From the NCBI GenBank assembly GCA_963677165.2, contig CAXXSX010000002.1:5332001-5396000 (forward strand): a stretch of DNA of 64,000 nt. Reading direction: 5' to 3'. Every line of letters begins with the position of its first letter. The stretch's first letter is position 1. Source of the DNA: JAFGXT01 sp963677165. Lineage in GTDB: Bacteria; Verrucomicrobiota; Lentisphaeria; Victivallales; SZUA-371. Made by a program: the position numbers and the translations under genes. The notes beneath the pieces were generated by a model. It did not search any database and was not told the origin of the DNA. It worked only from the letters and a program-made list of their open reading frames with translations. Below are positions 26,024 through 35,202 of this stretch, in pieces.

Positions 26024-26923
26024 ATGGAAATGACGGGAAAACAGCTTGCTTTTGATCTTTTTGGAAACAGTGATAGTGATTCACAATCGCAAACCAATCA
26101 GGAAAAACCGGAACTGGAGAAATCAGGCAAAAAGAATCGGATAAAACGTCCGACAAAGGTTCATCCGGTAAATTACCACCATGAACTGCGGCGAACAGTA
26201 ATTGGTTGGCTGCTCAATCAGAATCCAGCCGGACTGGCGGTTTCTGTTCCAACCAGAATTTCAAAGTTTAAAGCCGACATAGCCGCTTTTCAGTCGGATG
26301 TCGTACGCGGACGCTCCCAGCCTGTTCAAACTATTATTGTGGAAATCAGAAGCAATCGAAAATCATGCTGGCCCGATTGCGGTAACCATGATGATCTGCT
26401 CAACCGTCTCAAACAGCAAAAAGCTATCAAAGAACAGCTAGAGGCCAAAATCAGAATCAACGAACCGGAGTTGCGCGAGTCCGATACTTTGTTTGACGAA
26501 TACCAAAGCTGGGATTATTCTAGTTCTTCTTCCAGAGAATATCAGCAATGCCGACGCCAGGTAGAAAAACTTGAACATGCACTTTATAAAGGCAGCAGGT
26601 TTGAACAATTGCGCCGGGCTCATGTTGCCGATCTGCACTATTTGGCTGTACCGGAAGGACTGGTTGAAGCCGATGAAGTCGCTTTCGGCTGGGGACTGCT
26701 TTTCATCACCAAAGACTCCGGAATCAAAGTTGTCAAAGAAGCATTAAAACGGGACTGTCCTCCGGCAAACCGACTCCATCTGGTAATGAATATCGCCGCG
26801 TCCGGTTTGAATGATACGTTGTTCGCCAATGGAATACGTTGTAGCAAGTCTGGAGAAATCATTTTTTCAGCTATCCCCAGAAGACGACGTAATATACTCG
26901 GAAAATACAGGGATATTGTTTGA
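26024..26923 (+). CDS. PD-(D/E)XK nuclease-like protein, MmcB-related
   Basis: 299 residues, no signal peptide. A charged linker (about 10-45) is followed by HHELRRTVIGWLL and then KFKADIAAF (about 84-92) and IIVEIRSNRKSC (about 106-117). These read as the D...E-X-R/K core of a PD-(D/E)XK nuclease fold, as in MmcB-type DNA-repair proteins, though Arg stands where Lys is usual. A long helical insert (about 125-190) and a domain with DLHYLAVPEG and WGLLFITKD follow, the latter again typical of MmcB. First gene of an envelope operon, which is odd company for a nuclease. Confidence 0.55.
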   Translation: MEMTGKQLAFDLFGNSDSDSQSQTNQEKPELEKSGKKNRIKRPTKVHPVNYHHELRRTVIGWLLNQNPAGLAVSVPTRISKFKADIAAFQSDVVRGRSQPVQTIIVEIRSNRKSCWPDCGNHDDLLNRLKQQKAIKEQLEAKIRINEPELRESDTLFDEYQSWDYSSSSSREYQQCRRQVEKLEHALYKGSRFEQLRRAHVADLHYLAVPEGLVEADEVAFGWGLLFITKDSGIKVVKEALKRDCPPANRLHLVMNIAASGLNDTLFANGIRCSKSGEIIFSAIPRRRRNILGKYRDIV

Positions 26924-26925
26924 TT

Positions 26926-27900
26926 ATGTTTAAGATGTTAAAAATGCTCCCGTTCTATCCCGTATGGATTTTCTCAAAGATGATAAAAACCATGCCGCGT
27001 CCAATACTTGACTTCACTGCAGAATGTTGTGGACGAATCATGTATATGATTCCAGCATTCCGAAAAATCGTTATAGCCAACATCACTGTAGCTTTTCCTG
27101 AATTCAGCCGAAAACAAGTCAAACAAACAGCACAAAAAAGTTTTGCTAATCTAGTAAGGACCCTGTTGGAATTCTTCTGGTTCAGTAACTCTCCCGAACG
27201 CCTAAACCGTTATGTTCTGATTGCCCCGGAAGCCTATGAAATGCTGAATCGCCATATTCAGGCAAACGAAAATATTATTTTTGTCACTCCTCATCTTGGC
27301 AACTGGGAAGCTACCGGACTAAAAGTCGCACTTTCCAGCGGACTGGATTTTGCTGTTGTCGTAAGGCCGCCACGCTATGAGTGGCTGAATAAGTTGATTG
27401 AATCACATCGCGCATCTCTGGGCAATGATATCATACAGGCAAAAGGAGCAGGTCGGGCAATGTTTAAGGCCCTGAAAGCCGGAAAAAGCATGGCCACTCT
27501 TATTGATCAGAACACCAGAGTCAGGGACGGTGGAGTATTCGTCAATTTCTTTGGTCTTCCCGTTCCTTCCAGCCGTGCTCCAGCTGTTTTTGCGGCTAAA
27601 AATCCAAAAGTTCAACTATACGTAGCCGGAGGAGTCAGGCTTCCGGATAAACGGATTCAAACTTTTTTCGAACCACTGCCAAAACCTCAGTCGGAATACT
27701 CCGACGACCAGGAAATGATTCAGGACTTGATGTCCATTACGGAAAAGTATATTCGTAAAAATCCGGAACAATATTTATGGTTTTACAAACGTTTCCAATA
27801 TATTCCAAGGGAAACGACAGATGAGTTAAAATCAAAATTTCCTTATTATGCCACCCCTGCGCCGGATAAATTCTATTTCAAGAAAAAACATACAGAATAA
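26926..27900 (+). CDS. Lysophospholipid/lipid A acyltransferase (LpxL/HtrB family)
   Basis: 324 residues from the ATG at 26926, 2 bases past the preceding stop. Inner-membrane acyltransferase of PF03279, which adds secondary acyl chains to Kdo-lipid A or similar glycolipids. The His-X4-acid motif is HLGNWE (about 124-129), followed by RPPRYEWLNKLIESHR (about 150) and the conserved MATLIDQN (about 190). The Y-WFYKRF close is also typical. It implies lipid A-type outer membrane lipids. Acyl specificity is unknown. Confidence 0.88.
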   Translation: MFKMLKMLPFYPVWIFSKMIKTMPRPILDFTAECCGRIMYMIPAFRKIVIANITVAFPEFSRKQVKQTAQKSFANLVRTLLEFFWFSNSPERLNRYVLIAPEAYEMLNRHIQANENIIFVTPHLGNWEATGLKVALSSGLDFAVVVRPPRYEWLNKLIESHRASLGNDIIQAKGAGRAMFKALKAGKSMATLIDQNTRVRDGGVFVNFFGLPVPSSRAPAVFAAKNPKVQLYVAGGVRLPDKRIQTFFEPLPKPQSEYSDDQEMIQDLMSITEKYIRKNPEQYLWFYKRFQYIPRETTDELKSKFPYYATPAPDKFYFKKKHTE

Positions 27901-27909
27901 ACCGAAATA

Positions 27910-29247
27910 ATGGGAAAGAAAGTCAACAAAATACTAAAATTTATTGAAAATCCGCGACACCGCTGTTTTTTCGCGGCAATCCCCCCCTGCCTGATCGCAT
28001 TGATTATTTATTGCTATGCCAGTGAATTCCCATCCCCCTTCCCTGACAGCCATGAATACCAGGAACTCAGCAAAAACCTGGTGGAACATGGACATTTTAA
28101 ATATTCCAGTGATACATCGGCCGGAGAAGGATCGTTACGACGCACACCGGGATATCCCGTCATGATAGCAGCCTTCCGGTTGTTTGCCGGAGATCATGGC
28201 TTCTTTCCATTAAACCTGGTCTTCCTCTACGGTATATGTGTTTTATCTTTCAAGCTTGCTTCAAAATTCAAAATTCACAGCTGGAAGTTGCTTGCAATAC
28301 TACTGACACTATCCCCCGGAATGATTATCTGCACCACGGCTCCGATGACCGAAATCCCTTTCTGCTTCTGGCTTGTAGCAGCAATATATCTTCTTACAGT
28401 AGACAGCTTTGTCCTGGCTGGCTTATGCCTTTCAGTTGCTTCGATTATACGCCCGGCGGGTATCCTGCTGTTTATTATTGTATTAATCTGGATGCTGTGC
28501 AACCGGAAAAAAACAGTCCACGTATTATTGTTTGTTGCCATGGCAAACCTGCTCCCGGTCTGCTGGAGCCTGCATAACTATGCAAAATTCGGATACTTTT
28601 CCTATACAACTCTTAGCGGCTATTATCTGCTGTATTATAAAGCGGGCAGTTATCTGTCATGGCACGATAATGTACCGTTTGACACTCAACGAAAACAATT
28701 AGGGGCACAACTAAAAAGTACTCATCCAATAGAAAGAGCCAGAGAAGCCGGAAACCTGGGACGCAAAATACTGCTGGACAATTTTTTCGGCTTCTGCTTC
28801 TGGGCCCCCAGAAACCTGGTGAACTTTTTCATGCCGGACATAACTCCGCTGCTGGAGCGAATCAGGGTTACTTCTGGTGGACGCGGCACACTCGACATTC
28901 TGCGAAGACAAGGTATCCTGGCAGCGGTAAAACACTATTTTGGCAATAATATGATTGCCGGAATAATTACCTTGCTTTATTGTATATTCTATGGGCTAAG
29001 CTGGTTGCTTGCGCCATTCGGAATTTGGCGAATCATCCGTTGCCGACAATACGCCTTGTTATGTCTTGTCGGCGGAATAACAGCTTATCTCTGGATTATT
29101 CCGGTAGGGAATCTTGACTGGCGCTTCCGGGTTCCGGCAATACCGCTTATCTTTATTGTTATGAGTTCAGGGTTCATATATCTGCAAAGCAGATATGTCA
29201 TATATAAACAGAAACGTAGGAGAGAAAGACATGAAAGCTCTTGCTAA
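27910..29247 (+). CDS. GT39/ArnT-like integral membrane glycosyltransferase
   Basis: 445 residues with about ten membrane helices. The first external loop carries FPDSHEYQELSKNL, an acidic motif in the place of the catalytic Asp/Glu of GT-C enzymes, then RRTPGYPVMIAAF, a pattern common in the PMT/ArnT superfamily. Such enzymes transfer sugars from polyprenyl phosphate to proteins, lipid A or polymers at the periplasmic face. It sits between LpxL-type and esterase genes with a 10-base gap, so lipid A or a surface glycan is a likely acceptor. Exact substrate unknown. Confidence 0.75.
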   Translation: MGKKVNKILKFIENPRHRCFFAAIPPCLIALIIYCYASEFPSPFPDSHEYQELSKNLVEHGHFKYSSDTSAGEGSLRRTPGYPVMIAAFRLFAGDHGFFPLNLVFLYGICVLSFKLASKFKIHSWKLLAILLTLSPGMIICTTAPMTEIPFCFWLVAAIYLLTVDSFVLAGLCLSVASIIRPAGILLFIIVLIWMLCNRKKTVHVLLFVAMANLLPVCWSLHNYAKFGYFSYTTLSGYYLLYYKAGSYLSWHDNVPFDTQRKQLGAQLKSTHPIERAREAGNLGRKILLDNFFGFCFWAPRNLVNFFMPDITPLLERIRVTSGGRGTLDILRRQGILAAVKHYFGNNMIAGIITLLYCIFYGLSWLLAPFGIWRIIRCRQYALLCLVGGITAYLWIIPVGNLDWRFRVPAIPLIFIVMSSGFIYLQSRYVIYKQKRRRERHESSC

Positions 29248-31411
29248 GATGGCTTTGCCATTGATTGCAGCAGTAACTTCGACAATGCTCTATGCCGAAG
29301 TTAAACTTCCGGAAATCTTCAACAGCCACATGGTCCTGCAGCGTAATGTAAAACTTCCCGTCTGGGGAACTGCAAACGCCAACGAACAAGTAACTGTAAC
29401 AATCAATGGACAGGAAAAAAGCACCGCTGCAGATTCCGCTGGAAAATGGAAGCTGGAGCTCGATCCCATGAAAGCCGGTGGTCCATTCAAGATGGAAGTA
29501 AAAGGTTCCAATACGATCACTTTTGATGACATACTGGTGGGAGAAGTATGGCTTTGCTCCGGTCAATCCAACATGGAATTCCGAGTACGCAGCGTAATTG
29601 ACGGAAAGAATGAAATAGCCCAAGCTAATTATCCCCAAATTAGACTTTTTCATGTAAGAAAGAGCTGGAACAATATTCCCCAAACGAACAGCCTTCACGC
29701 TTCCTGGAAAGCTTGTACAGCAGAAAATATTCCTAACTTTTCCGCTGTGGGTTACTTCTTTGGTCGCGAATTGACCAAGAAACTTGATGTTCCAATCGGA
29801 CTGATCAATTCATCCTGGGGCGGTACTCGAATTGAACCTTGGACCCCTCCGGTCGGATTCAAACTAACTCCGACTCTGAAATCAATCACTCAACAAGTTG
29901 AAGCCAAAATTCCAGGAACTGCGCAGCACCGTAAACTAATGGAACAGGCCATAAAAAATTATTCAGACTGGATCAAGCAGTCGGAAACAGCTTTAAAAGA
30001 CAATAAATACACCTCACCCCCAAAACCATTTCCAGCAGAACTAGTTCCATATAGGGACCATCAGAAGCCAACGGTACTGTACAATACCATGATCAATCCG
30101 TTTGTGCCTTATGCAATTCGCGGTGCAATCTGGTATCAGGGAGAATCAAACCGTCATGATGGAATGATGTATGGCGAAAAGATGAAAGCCCTGATCAACG
30201 GCTGGAGATCGATTTGGAACAATCCCCAAATGCCGTTTTATTTCGTTCAAATTGCCCCATATCAATACGGCAGGGACAATGTGGAAATTCTTCCGATTCT
30301 CTGGCAGGCTCAGATCAAAGTTGACCAGACGGTTCCTTACACCGGCATGGCCGTAATCAATGACATCGGTAATCTTAGAGATATTCACCCGAAAAACAAA
30401 CAGGAAGTCGGCCGCCGCCTGGCTCTGCTGGCCCTCAACCAGACTTACGGTAAAAAAGATATCGTCTGCAAATCACCTGTTTTTAAAGAAATGAAGATTG
30501 AAAAGAATGCGGTAAAAGTCATTTTTGACAATGCAAAAACACTGAAAACGCGTGACAACCAAGCCCCGACATGTTTTGAGATCTGCGGCAAAGACGGAAT
30601 CTTTTATAAAGCCAATGTTCAGCTTGATGGTAATACCGCAACTCTAACAGCTGACGAAGTAAGCGAACCAGTCGTTGCCAAATTTGCCTGGAATAAAACT
30701 GCTGTACCAAACCTGACCAACGAAGCCGGTCTTCCTGCCTCAGCCTTTAAGTCCGGTTCGATTCCATTATGCGAACTCCTTAATACCTTAATTCCGGAAG
30801 CCAAAAACTTTAAACTGGTTTATGCCCTTGACCCGTCAAGGCCGGTTCTAACCAATGGAAAGAAAAGCATTACTTACAAAGTAAATAAAAGCAGAGAAAT
30901 TATTGGTAACGTTAAGAAAATCGGTTATGCCCTGATTCTGAATGGTAAAGATTACGTTTTCGTGACCATGGATCCATTTACTAAAGATCTGAAAAAAATC
31001 GGTGTACCAGTAAAAGCTTCCGGCGCACGGTTCCAGTTGAAAATAAATAATATGACCGTAAAATCCAATGTTGCCGGAGTGAAAAACGGCACTTTCGCAA
31101 CAGGCGGAAATATTGAATTCTGGGACTGTAATTACCAGCCGTCCAATGCCGCAAAAATCCCCGGAGCCAGCGGAACAACCTATGACTTTGGCGATAGATA
31201 TGATGGCAACAGGTCCCCCGGATACGGATGCATGCAGGTTCACAACTACAGCGCAAAACAGACCGTTTTTGCCTTCAACAATTTCAGTGTCGGTCACAAC
31301 TGCGATCTCGGAATCGGCAACAGCCCGAAAGGTAATCCCGACTGGACGTTCTCCCAAAGTGCGTCAAAATGCAAATCGGCAATGCTGTATATTCTGGTTG
31401 AGACTGAATAA
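29231..31411 (+). CDS. Secreted sialate O-acetylesterase-like SGNH hydrolase
   Basis: 726 residues from the ATG at 29231, with AGGAG 8 bases upstream; it overlaps the previous gene by 17 bases. Signal peptide to about residue 22. SGNH motifs are visible: block I LCSGQSNMEF (Ser about 105), the Gly block SSWGGTRIEPW, the Asn/Gln block IWYQGESNRHDG and the DIHPKNKQEVG catalytic Asp-His (about 395). A C-terminal extension of about 170 residues after the catalytic region is unlike the shorter family members and could bind glycans. It removes acetyl groups from sialic acids or other acetylated glycans. Confidence 0.88.
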   Translation: MKALAKMALPLIAAVTSTMLYAEVKLPEIFNSHMVLQRNVKLPVWGTANANEQVTVTINGQEKSTAADSAGKWKLELDPMKAGGPFKMEVKGSNTITFDDILVGEVWLCSGQSNMEFRVRSVIDGKNEIAQANYPQIRLFHVRKSWNNIPQTNSLHASWKACTAENIPNFSAVGYFFGRELTKKLDVPIGLINSSWGGTRIEPWTPPVGFKLTPTLKSITQQVEAKIPGTAQHRKLMEQAIKNYSDWIKQSETALKDNKYTSPPKPFPAELVPYRDHQKPTVLYNTMINPFVPYAIRGAIWYQGESNRHDGMMYGEKMKALINGWRSIWNNPQMPFYFVQIAPYQYGRDNVEILPILWQAQIKVDQTVPYTGMAVINDIGNLRDIHPKNKQEVGRRLALLALNQTYGKKDIVCKSPVFKEMKIEKNAVKVIFDNAKTLKTRDNQAPTCFEICGKDGIFYKANVQLDGNTATLTADEVSEPVVAKFAWNKTAVPNLTNEAGLPASAFKSGSIPLCELLNTLIPEAKNFKLVYALDPSRPVLTNGKKSITYKVNKSREIIGNVKKIGYALILNGKDYVFVTMDPFTKDLKKIGVPVKASGARFQLKINNMTVKSNVAGVKNGTFATGGNIEFWDCNYQPSNAAKIPGASGTTYDFGDRYDGNRSPGYGCMQVHNYSAKQTVFAFNNFSVGHNCDLGIGNSPKGNPDWTFSQSASKCKSAMLYILVETE

Positions 31412-31436
31412 GCAACATATTAATATATGATAGATT

Positions 31437-31472
31437 AATCCCGCCGTGTTGTAAAACCACGGTGGGATTTTT
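31437..31472 (+). terminator. Strong rho-independent terminator of the envelope operon
   Basis: AATCCCGCCGTG (31437-31448) pairs with CACGGTGGGATT (31458-31469; one G-T pair), 9-base loop, followed by TTTTA. It lies 25 bases past the esterase stop. Confidence 0.85.
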
Positions 31473-31577
31473 ATTGTTATGCGACGACACAAAAGTCTCC
31501 AAACAGCAATAATTTATGAATATTTGCCAAAAAAGCAAAAAAAAACGAAAAAAAACTCTCCCTTACATATTTGCGGC

Positions 31578-31606
31578 TTGACTCTGGCAAAAAAATATGA
31601 TAGACT
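31578..31606 (+). promoter_or_regulatory. Promoter of the RNA-binding protein gene
   Basis: TTGACT (31578-31583), 17 bases, then TAGACT (31601-31606). This leaves an untranslated leader of roughly 145 bases, as in many cold-shock-type genes. The same TAGACT hexamer is found 17 bases after TTGCAC at 63731-63759. Confidence 0.55.
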
Positions 31607-31759
31607 TTAAAAGGTTTACGGAATTGGGGCATGTCCAGTTTGCTGAAATACATTTAACTCTATTGTTTTTAAGACAACAGTAGCGAGAAATGATGTCGAT
31701 TGGCTTTAAAACTCCCTTATTCAGTTTTTTATTTCAGAAATTTTTCCAGGAAAAGAGCA

Positions 31760-32098
31760 ATGAACATCTATGTGGGCAATCTCCCGTACAATCTGGGAGA
31801 GGACGAGCTTCAGCAGGCTTTTGAAGCTTTTGGTGAAGTAACTTCAGCAAGAATCATCCAAGACAGAGAAACCAATCGTTCAAAGGGTTTCGGCTTCGTA
31901 GAAATGGCAGACGACAACGCAGGAAAAAGCGCAATTGAAGGCCTGAACGGTACTGAAATTGGCGGAAGAAATGTTGTTGTAAGCGAAGCACGTCCACGGC
32001 AGGAAAGATCAGGAGGTGGAGGTTTCCGCGGTGGTAATCGCAGAGGCGGCCACGGTGGACATGACAGAGGCAATTTTGGTGGTGGAAGAAACTACTAA
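31760..32098 (+). CDS. RRM RNA-binding protein with glycine/arginine-rich tail
   Basis: 112 residues from the ATG at 31760; AGGAAAAG lies just upstream and the start gives the exact RRM N-terminus. One RRM domain (about 1-80): RNP2 IYVGNL at 2-7 and RNP1 KGFGFVEM near 42-49. The tail (85-112) is Gly/Arg/His-rich with RGG-like repeats. Such small proteins, known from cyanobacteria and PVC bacteria, bind single-stranded RNA and are often cold-induced. A terminator follows directly. Confidence 0.93.
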   Translation: MNIYVGNLPYNLGEDELQQAFEAFGEVTSARIIQDRETNRSKGFGFVEMADDNAGKSAIEGLNGTEIGGRNVVVSEARPRQERSGGGGFRGGNRRGGHGGHDRGNFGGGRNY

Positions 32099-32117
32099 TT
32101 TTATCTGATTGTTCCAG

Positions 32118-32150
32118 ACGGCAACGGTTTTTAACTGTTGCCGTTTTTTT
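32118..32150 (+). terminator. Rho-independent terminator of the RRM gene
   Basis: ACGGCAAC (32118-32125) pairs with GTTGCCGT (32137-32144) and runs into seven T. The convergent gene ends at 32152, right beside it. Confidence 0.88.
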
Positions 32151-32151
32151 A

Positions 32152-32706
32152 TTAATGATTTCCGCCGAAATTACAGCGGTGCAAAAGCTGTCCGTCATCT
32201 ACTGAATTTAATTCGTAAACCGAAATCGTATTGATTATAAATTCTTCTTGAGGCGGCTTAATCGCACACAAAGCCGCAACGTCACTTTCCGTTAAAGTGG
32301 CATTATTCAGGCATATTGTACAATGCGGCTCGTATGGAAAACGATTCGGAGTAAACCAGATACCGGAACTAACCACCATATCATGGATTTCCACAAATTT
32401 CTCCGGGTAAGCCATGGTAAAATAGAATATTCCGGTATTCTCGAACTGCCTGATTTCACGAAATGATGTGCTGAATGGCTTGAGATCAGCAGCAATCCGG
32501 TCAATAGCGGCAAAGACCTCAACGCTATCCTGTCCTTCGATAATCGATCCGATTCCATTGGAGCCGGACACACTGATCTCTACAGGATAATCCGCCCGAT
32601 CCGGATCAAAACGACGTCGGATATCCTTAACAATATCCGCTGCCGGAGCCGGAATGTTCAGTACAACATAAGTTGGATCATCAAACATGGTTGCGGTTCT
32701 GGGCAT
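32152..32706 (-). CDS. 2'-5' RNA ligase/2H phosphoesterase-like protein with a degenerate first motif
   Basis: 184 residues. The C-terminal half has an intact PHCTICL (H-x-T, about 137-143) typical of the 2H phosphoesterase superfamily (LigT, cyclic phosphodiesterases). At the place of the first H-x-T the protein reads EISVSGSNG (about 43-51), so the first catalytic His is gone. It may be non-catalytic or use another residue. Last gene of the ymdB-nadC-ruvA run, 16 bases after ruvA. Family membership is inferred from one motif and the size. Confidence 0.55.
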   Translation of the reverse strand: MPRTATMFDDPTYVVLNIPAPAADIVKDIRRRFDPDRADYPVEISVSGSNGIGSIIEGQDSVEVFAAIDRIAADLKPFSTSFREIRQFENTGIFYFTMAYPEKFVEIHDMVVSSGIWFTPNRFPYEPHCTICLNNATLTESDVAALCAIKPPQEEFIINTISVYELNSVDDGQLLHRCNFGGNH

Positions 32707-32722
32707 ATTACTCCCTTCCGAA

Positions 32723-33340
32723 TCATGAATTCAGTTTTTGTAATGCTTTTCTAATAAGGTTTTCTGTCGAACACTCTTTTTCATCAAGCTCTTCGAGCAG
32801 CATCTTCATCGTTTTCTGGATACCATCGCGTTTAAATCCGAGCTGTTCTAGAGCAAGAGTCGCATCTTCGATGGCATGTTTGACTTCTGCGTTCAGAGAA
32901 GTTCCCTCACCGGTTCCGGAAACAAATTCAGGCGAAAGTTTACTTAATTTGTCCTTCAGTTCGACAACCAGGCGTTCCGCGGTACGTTTCCCGACACCGT
33001 TGATTTTCTTAACAACAGTCAGATCGCCATTGATGATTGCGGAGCAAAACGAACTAACCGGCATACTACTCAGAATACTCAGGGCTAATTTCGGCCCCAC
33101 CCCGTTAACCGTAACCAGAATCTCAAAAAGCTCTTTTTCCTGAGTCGTGGCAAATCCGAAAAGAGTAATCGCATCCTCTCGTACATTCATAACAGTCAGC
33201 AGAGTAACCTCACCTCCTGGTTGCGGGAGATGATCAAACGTGCTGATCGGAATAAACACCAGATATCCCACTCCATGAACATCAATCACAGCCTGGGTAA
33301 AATTCGACTCAATAAGCGTTCCATGCAGTCTGGCAATCAT
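32723..33340 (-). CDS. ruvA: Holliday junction DNA helicase subunit RuvA
   Basis: 205 residues, normal length. RuvA tetramers bind four-way junctions and load RuvB for branch migration. The OB-fold domain (1-62) starts MIARLHGTLIE and holds VHGVGYLV; two helix-hairpin-helix motifs follow, LVTVNGVGPKLAL (about 75-87) and VKKINGVGKRTAERLV (about 110-125); domain III lies at about 155-205. ruvB and ruvC are not in the window. It lies 54 bases after nadC. Confidence 0.97.
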   Translation of the reverse strand: MIARLHGTLIESNFTQAVIDVHGVGYLVFIPISTFDHLPQPGGEVTLLTVMNVREDAITLFGFATTQEKELFEILVTVNGVGPKLALSILSSMPVSSFCSAIINGDLTVVKKINGVGKRTAERLVVELKDKLSKLSPEFVSGTGEGTSLNAEVKHAIEDATLALEQLGFKRDGIQKTMKMLLEELDEKECSTENLIRKALQKLNS

Positions 33341-33394
33341 CGCTACTCCTTGATAAGTTATGTAATCTTATTTTCCGCTACGGAGATAATCCGC

Positions 33395-34276
33395 TTAGTT
33401 CAGTTTGATCTCCATTGAGATATCCACCGCTTTAACTGAATGCGTCAGGGCGCCAACTGAAATATAATCGACGCCAAGCTTGGCGATAGAAGGAATTCGC
33501 TCAATAGTAATACCACCGCTGGCTTCAAGTTTAGCGCGTCCGTTATTAAGCGCGACGGCTTCTGCCATTTGCTCATTTGTCATATTATCGAGCATCACGT
33601 ATTCAGCACCGGTTTCCAGCGCTTCTTTTACTTCCTCAAGGCTGTCGGCTTCCACTTCCACTTCAAGCTGCGGATATTTTTCCTTAGCGCGGGTAACCGA
33701 GCGGGTAATACCTTTTTCACCCTCAAGACCGGCCAGTTCACGATGATTGTCTTTAATCATTACCCGGTCGTAAAGTCCAATACGGTGATTGGTGGCACCA
33801 CCTGCGGCAACCGCATATTTTTCCAGGTTACGCCAGCCAGGAGTGGTTTTACGGGTATCAAGAACTACAGTAGGAGAACCGGCAGTTTCAGCAGCATAAC
33901 GATAAGACACCGTCGCAACACCACACAGACGCTGAAGAAAATTCAAGGCTGTACGCTCTGCGGTAAGCAGTGAACGCGCCGGACCGCGCACTTCCGCCAT
34001 AACGGTTCCCTTTGGACAAAAATCTCCATCTGCCACCAGGGATTTCCATTCGCATGAAGGATCAGCCGCAGCAAATACTCTTTCAGCGACTGCAAGCCCG
34101 GCAACGACACAGTCTTCTTTACATTTCATGATTGCCACAGCATGAACATCTTCCGGAATAACCGAATTACTGGTAGAATCTCCAAGGTCCCCAAGGTCTT
34201 CCTCGAACGCCAGTTTTATTAAAATATCAACCCGATCAAAATCAATCGGCGGCAACTGCTTTACTGTATTTGTCAT
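33395..34276 (-). CDS. nadC: Nicotinate-nucleotide pyrophosphorylase (quinolinate phosphoribosyltransferase)
   Basis: 293 residues. It makes nicotinate mononucleotide from quinolinate and PRPP in de novo NAD synthesis. Signature residues are seen in RKTTPGWRNLEKYAVAAGG (about 141-159), NHRIGLYDRVMIKDNH, and EVEADSLEE with the C-terminal SGGI and VGALTHS phosphate-binding segments. AGGAG precedes the ATG. nadA and nadB are not in the window. It begins 5 bases after ymdB. Confidence 0.96.
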   Translation of the reverse strand: MTNTVKQLPPIDFDRVDILIKLAFEEDLGDLGDSTSNSVIPEDVHAVAIMKCKEDCVVAGLAVAERVFAAADPSCEWKSLVADGDFCPKGTVMAEVRGPARSLLTAERTALNFLQRLCGVATVSYRYAAETAGSPTVVLDTRKTTPGWRNLEKYAVAAGGATNHRIGLYDRVMIKDNHRELAGLEGEKGITRSVTRAKEKYPQLEVEVEADSLEEVKEALETGAEYVMLDNMTNEQMAEAVALNNGRAKLEASGGITIERIPSIAKLGVDYISVGALTHSVKAVDISMEIKLN

Positions 34277-34281
34277 TATAT

Positions 34282-35067
34282 TTATACTCCTGTCATTCTT
34301 GAAATATTTTTAATCGCGGTAGCTCTGCCGGTATTCATATCATAAGACACCACCACCGCATCAATCCTGATTCCTGAATCAACCACCGGAAGCCGTCCCG
34401 GCATGCCTGAACGAAATTTTCTAACCACTGCATTAACATCCCGGCCAAGAACAGAATACTCCGCCCCGGTCATACCAACATCACTGATGAACGCGGTTCC
34501 GCCTGGCAAAATTTTAGCGTCGGCAGTCTGTACATGGGTATGGGTCCCCAGCACGGCAGTAACTCTGCCGTCCAGAAAATGTGCCATCCCCGCTTTTTCA
34601 CTGGTGGCTTCAGCGTGAATATCAACAAAAATCGTTTTCACGGTACCAGGCAGTTCGTCAAGAATTTTTTCAGCCGTCTCAAACGGACAATACGCACTGT
34701 CCCTGACAAAAACCTTACCAAGAAGGTTGATTACGGCAACATCACCGCCCCCCTGATTGCGAAAGACTCCGTATCCCCGGCCAGGCTGACTGCTGCTTAA
34801 ATTGGCTGGACGCAATATATTTTTATATCGGGTTATTTCCGTTTCAAAATTTTTCTGATCCCAAACGTGGTCACCAGTGGTAATCACATCAACCTTATCG
34901 GCAATTTCATTTACGCACTTCGCCGTCAAACCAGCCCCCCCCGCGATATTTTCAGCATTCACAATACAAAAGCTGCAATTATATTCGCGCCGAAGCTCCG
35001 GAACTTGTTCTATGACCGCACGGCGGCCCCCTTTACCTACTACGTCTCCAATAAAAAGAATATTCAT
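34282..35067 (-). CDS. YmdB-family metallophosphoesterase
   Basis: 261 residues, TIGR00282-type. A dimetal phosphodiesterase active on 2',3'-cyclic nucleotides in its characterised relative. Metal-ligand motifs in order: FIGDVVGKGGR (5-15), NAENIAGGAGL (about 39-49), TTGDHVWDQ (about 63-71), HAEATSEK (about 150) and GTHTHVQTAD (about 174-183). It heads the four-gene run with nadC, ruvA and the 2H-like gene. The N-terminal start is the only good one, but the ribosome site is poor. Confidence 0.92.
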   Translation of the reverse strand: MNILFIGDVVGKGGRRAVIEQVPELRREYNCSFCIVNAENIAGGAGLTAKCVNEIADKVDVITTGDHVWDQKNFETEITRYKNILRPANLSSSQPGRGYGVFRNQGGGDVAVINLLGKVFVRDSAYCPFETAEKILDELPGTVKTIFVDIHAEATSEKAGMAHFLDGRVTAVLGTHTHVQTADAKILPGGTAFISDVGMTGAEYSVLGRDVNAVVRKFRSGMPGRLPVVDSGIRIDAVVVSYDMNTGRATAIKNISRMTGV

Positions 35068-35202
35068 AAAATTTAGTTTTCTGTTTCAGCCGACTCTCAA
35101 TGCCGACCTCTATTATAAAAAAATCATCAATAATATTAATTTAGCACTATATATACAAAAAAACAGGTGCTATTTTATTGATTTGCATGAAAGAGGGTGA
35201 TG

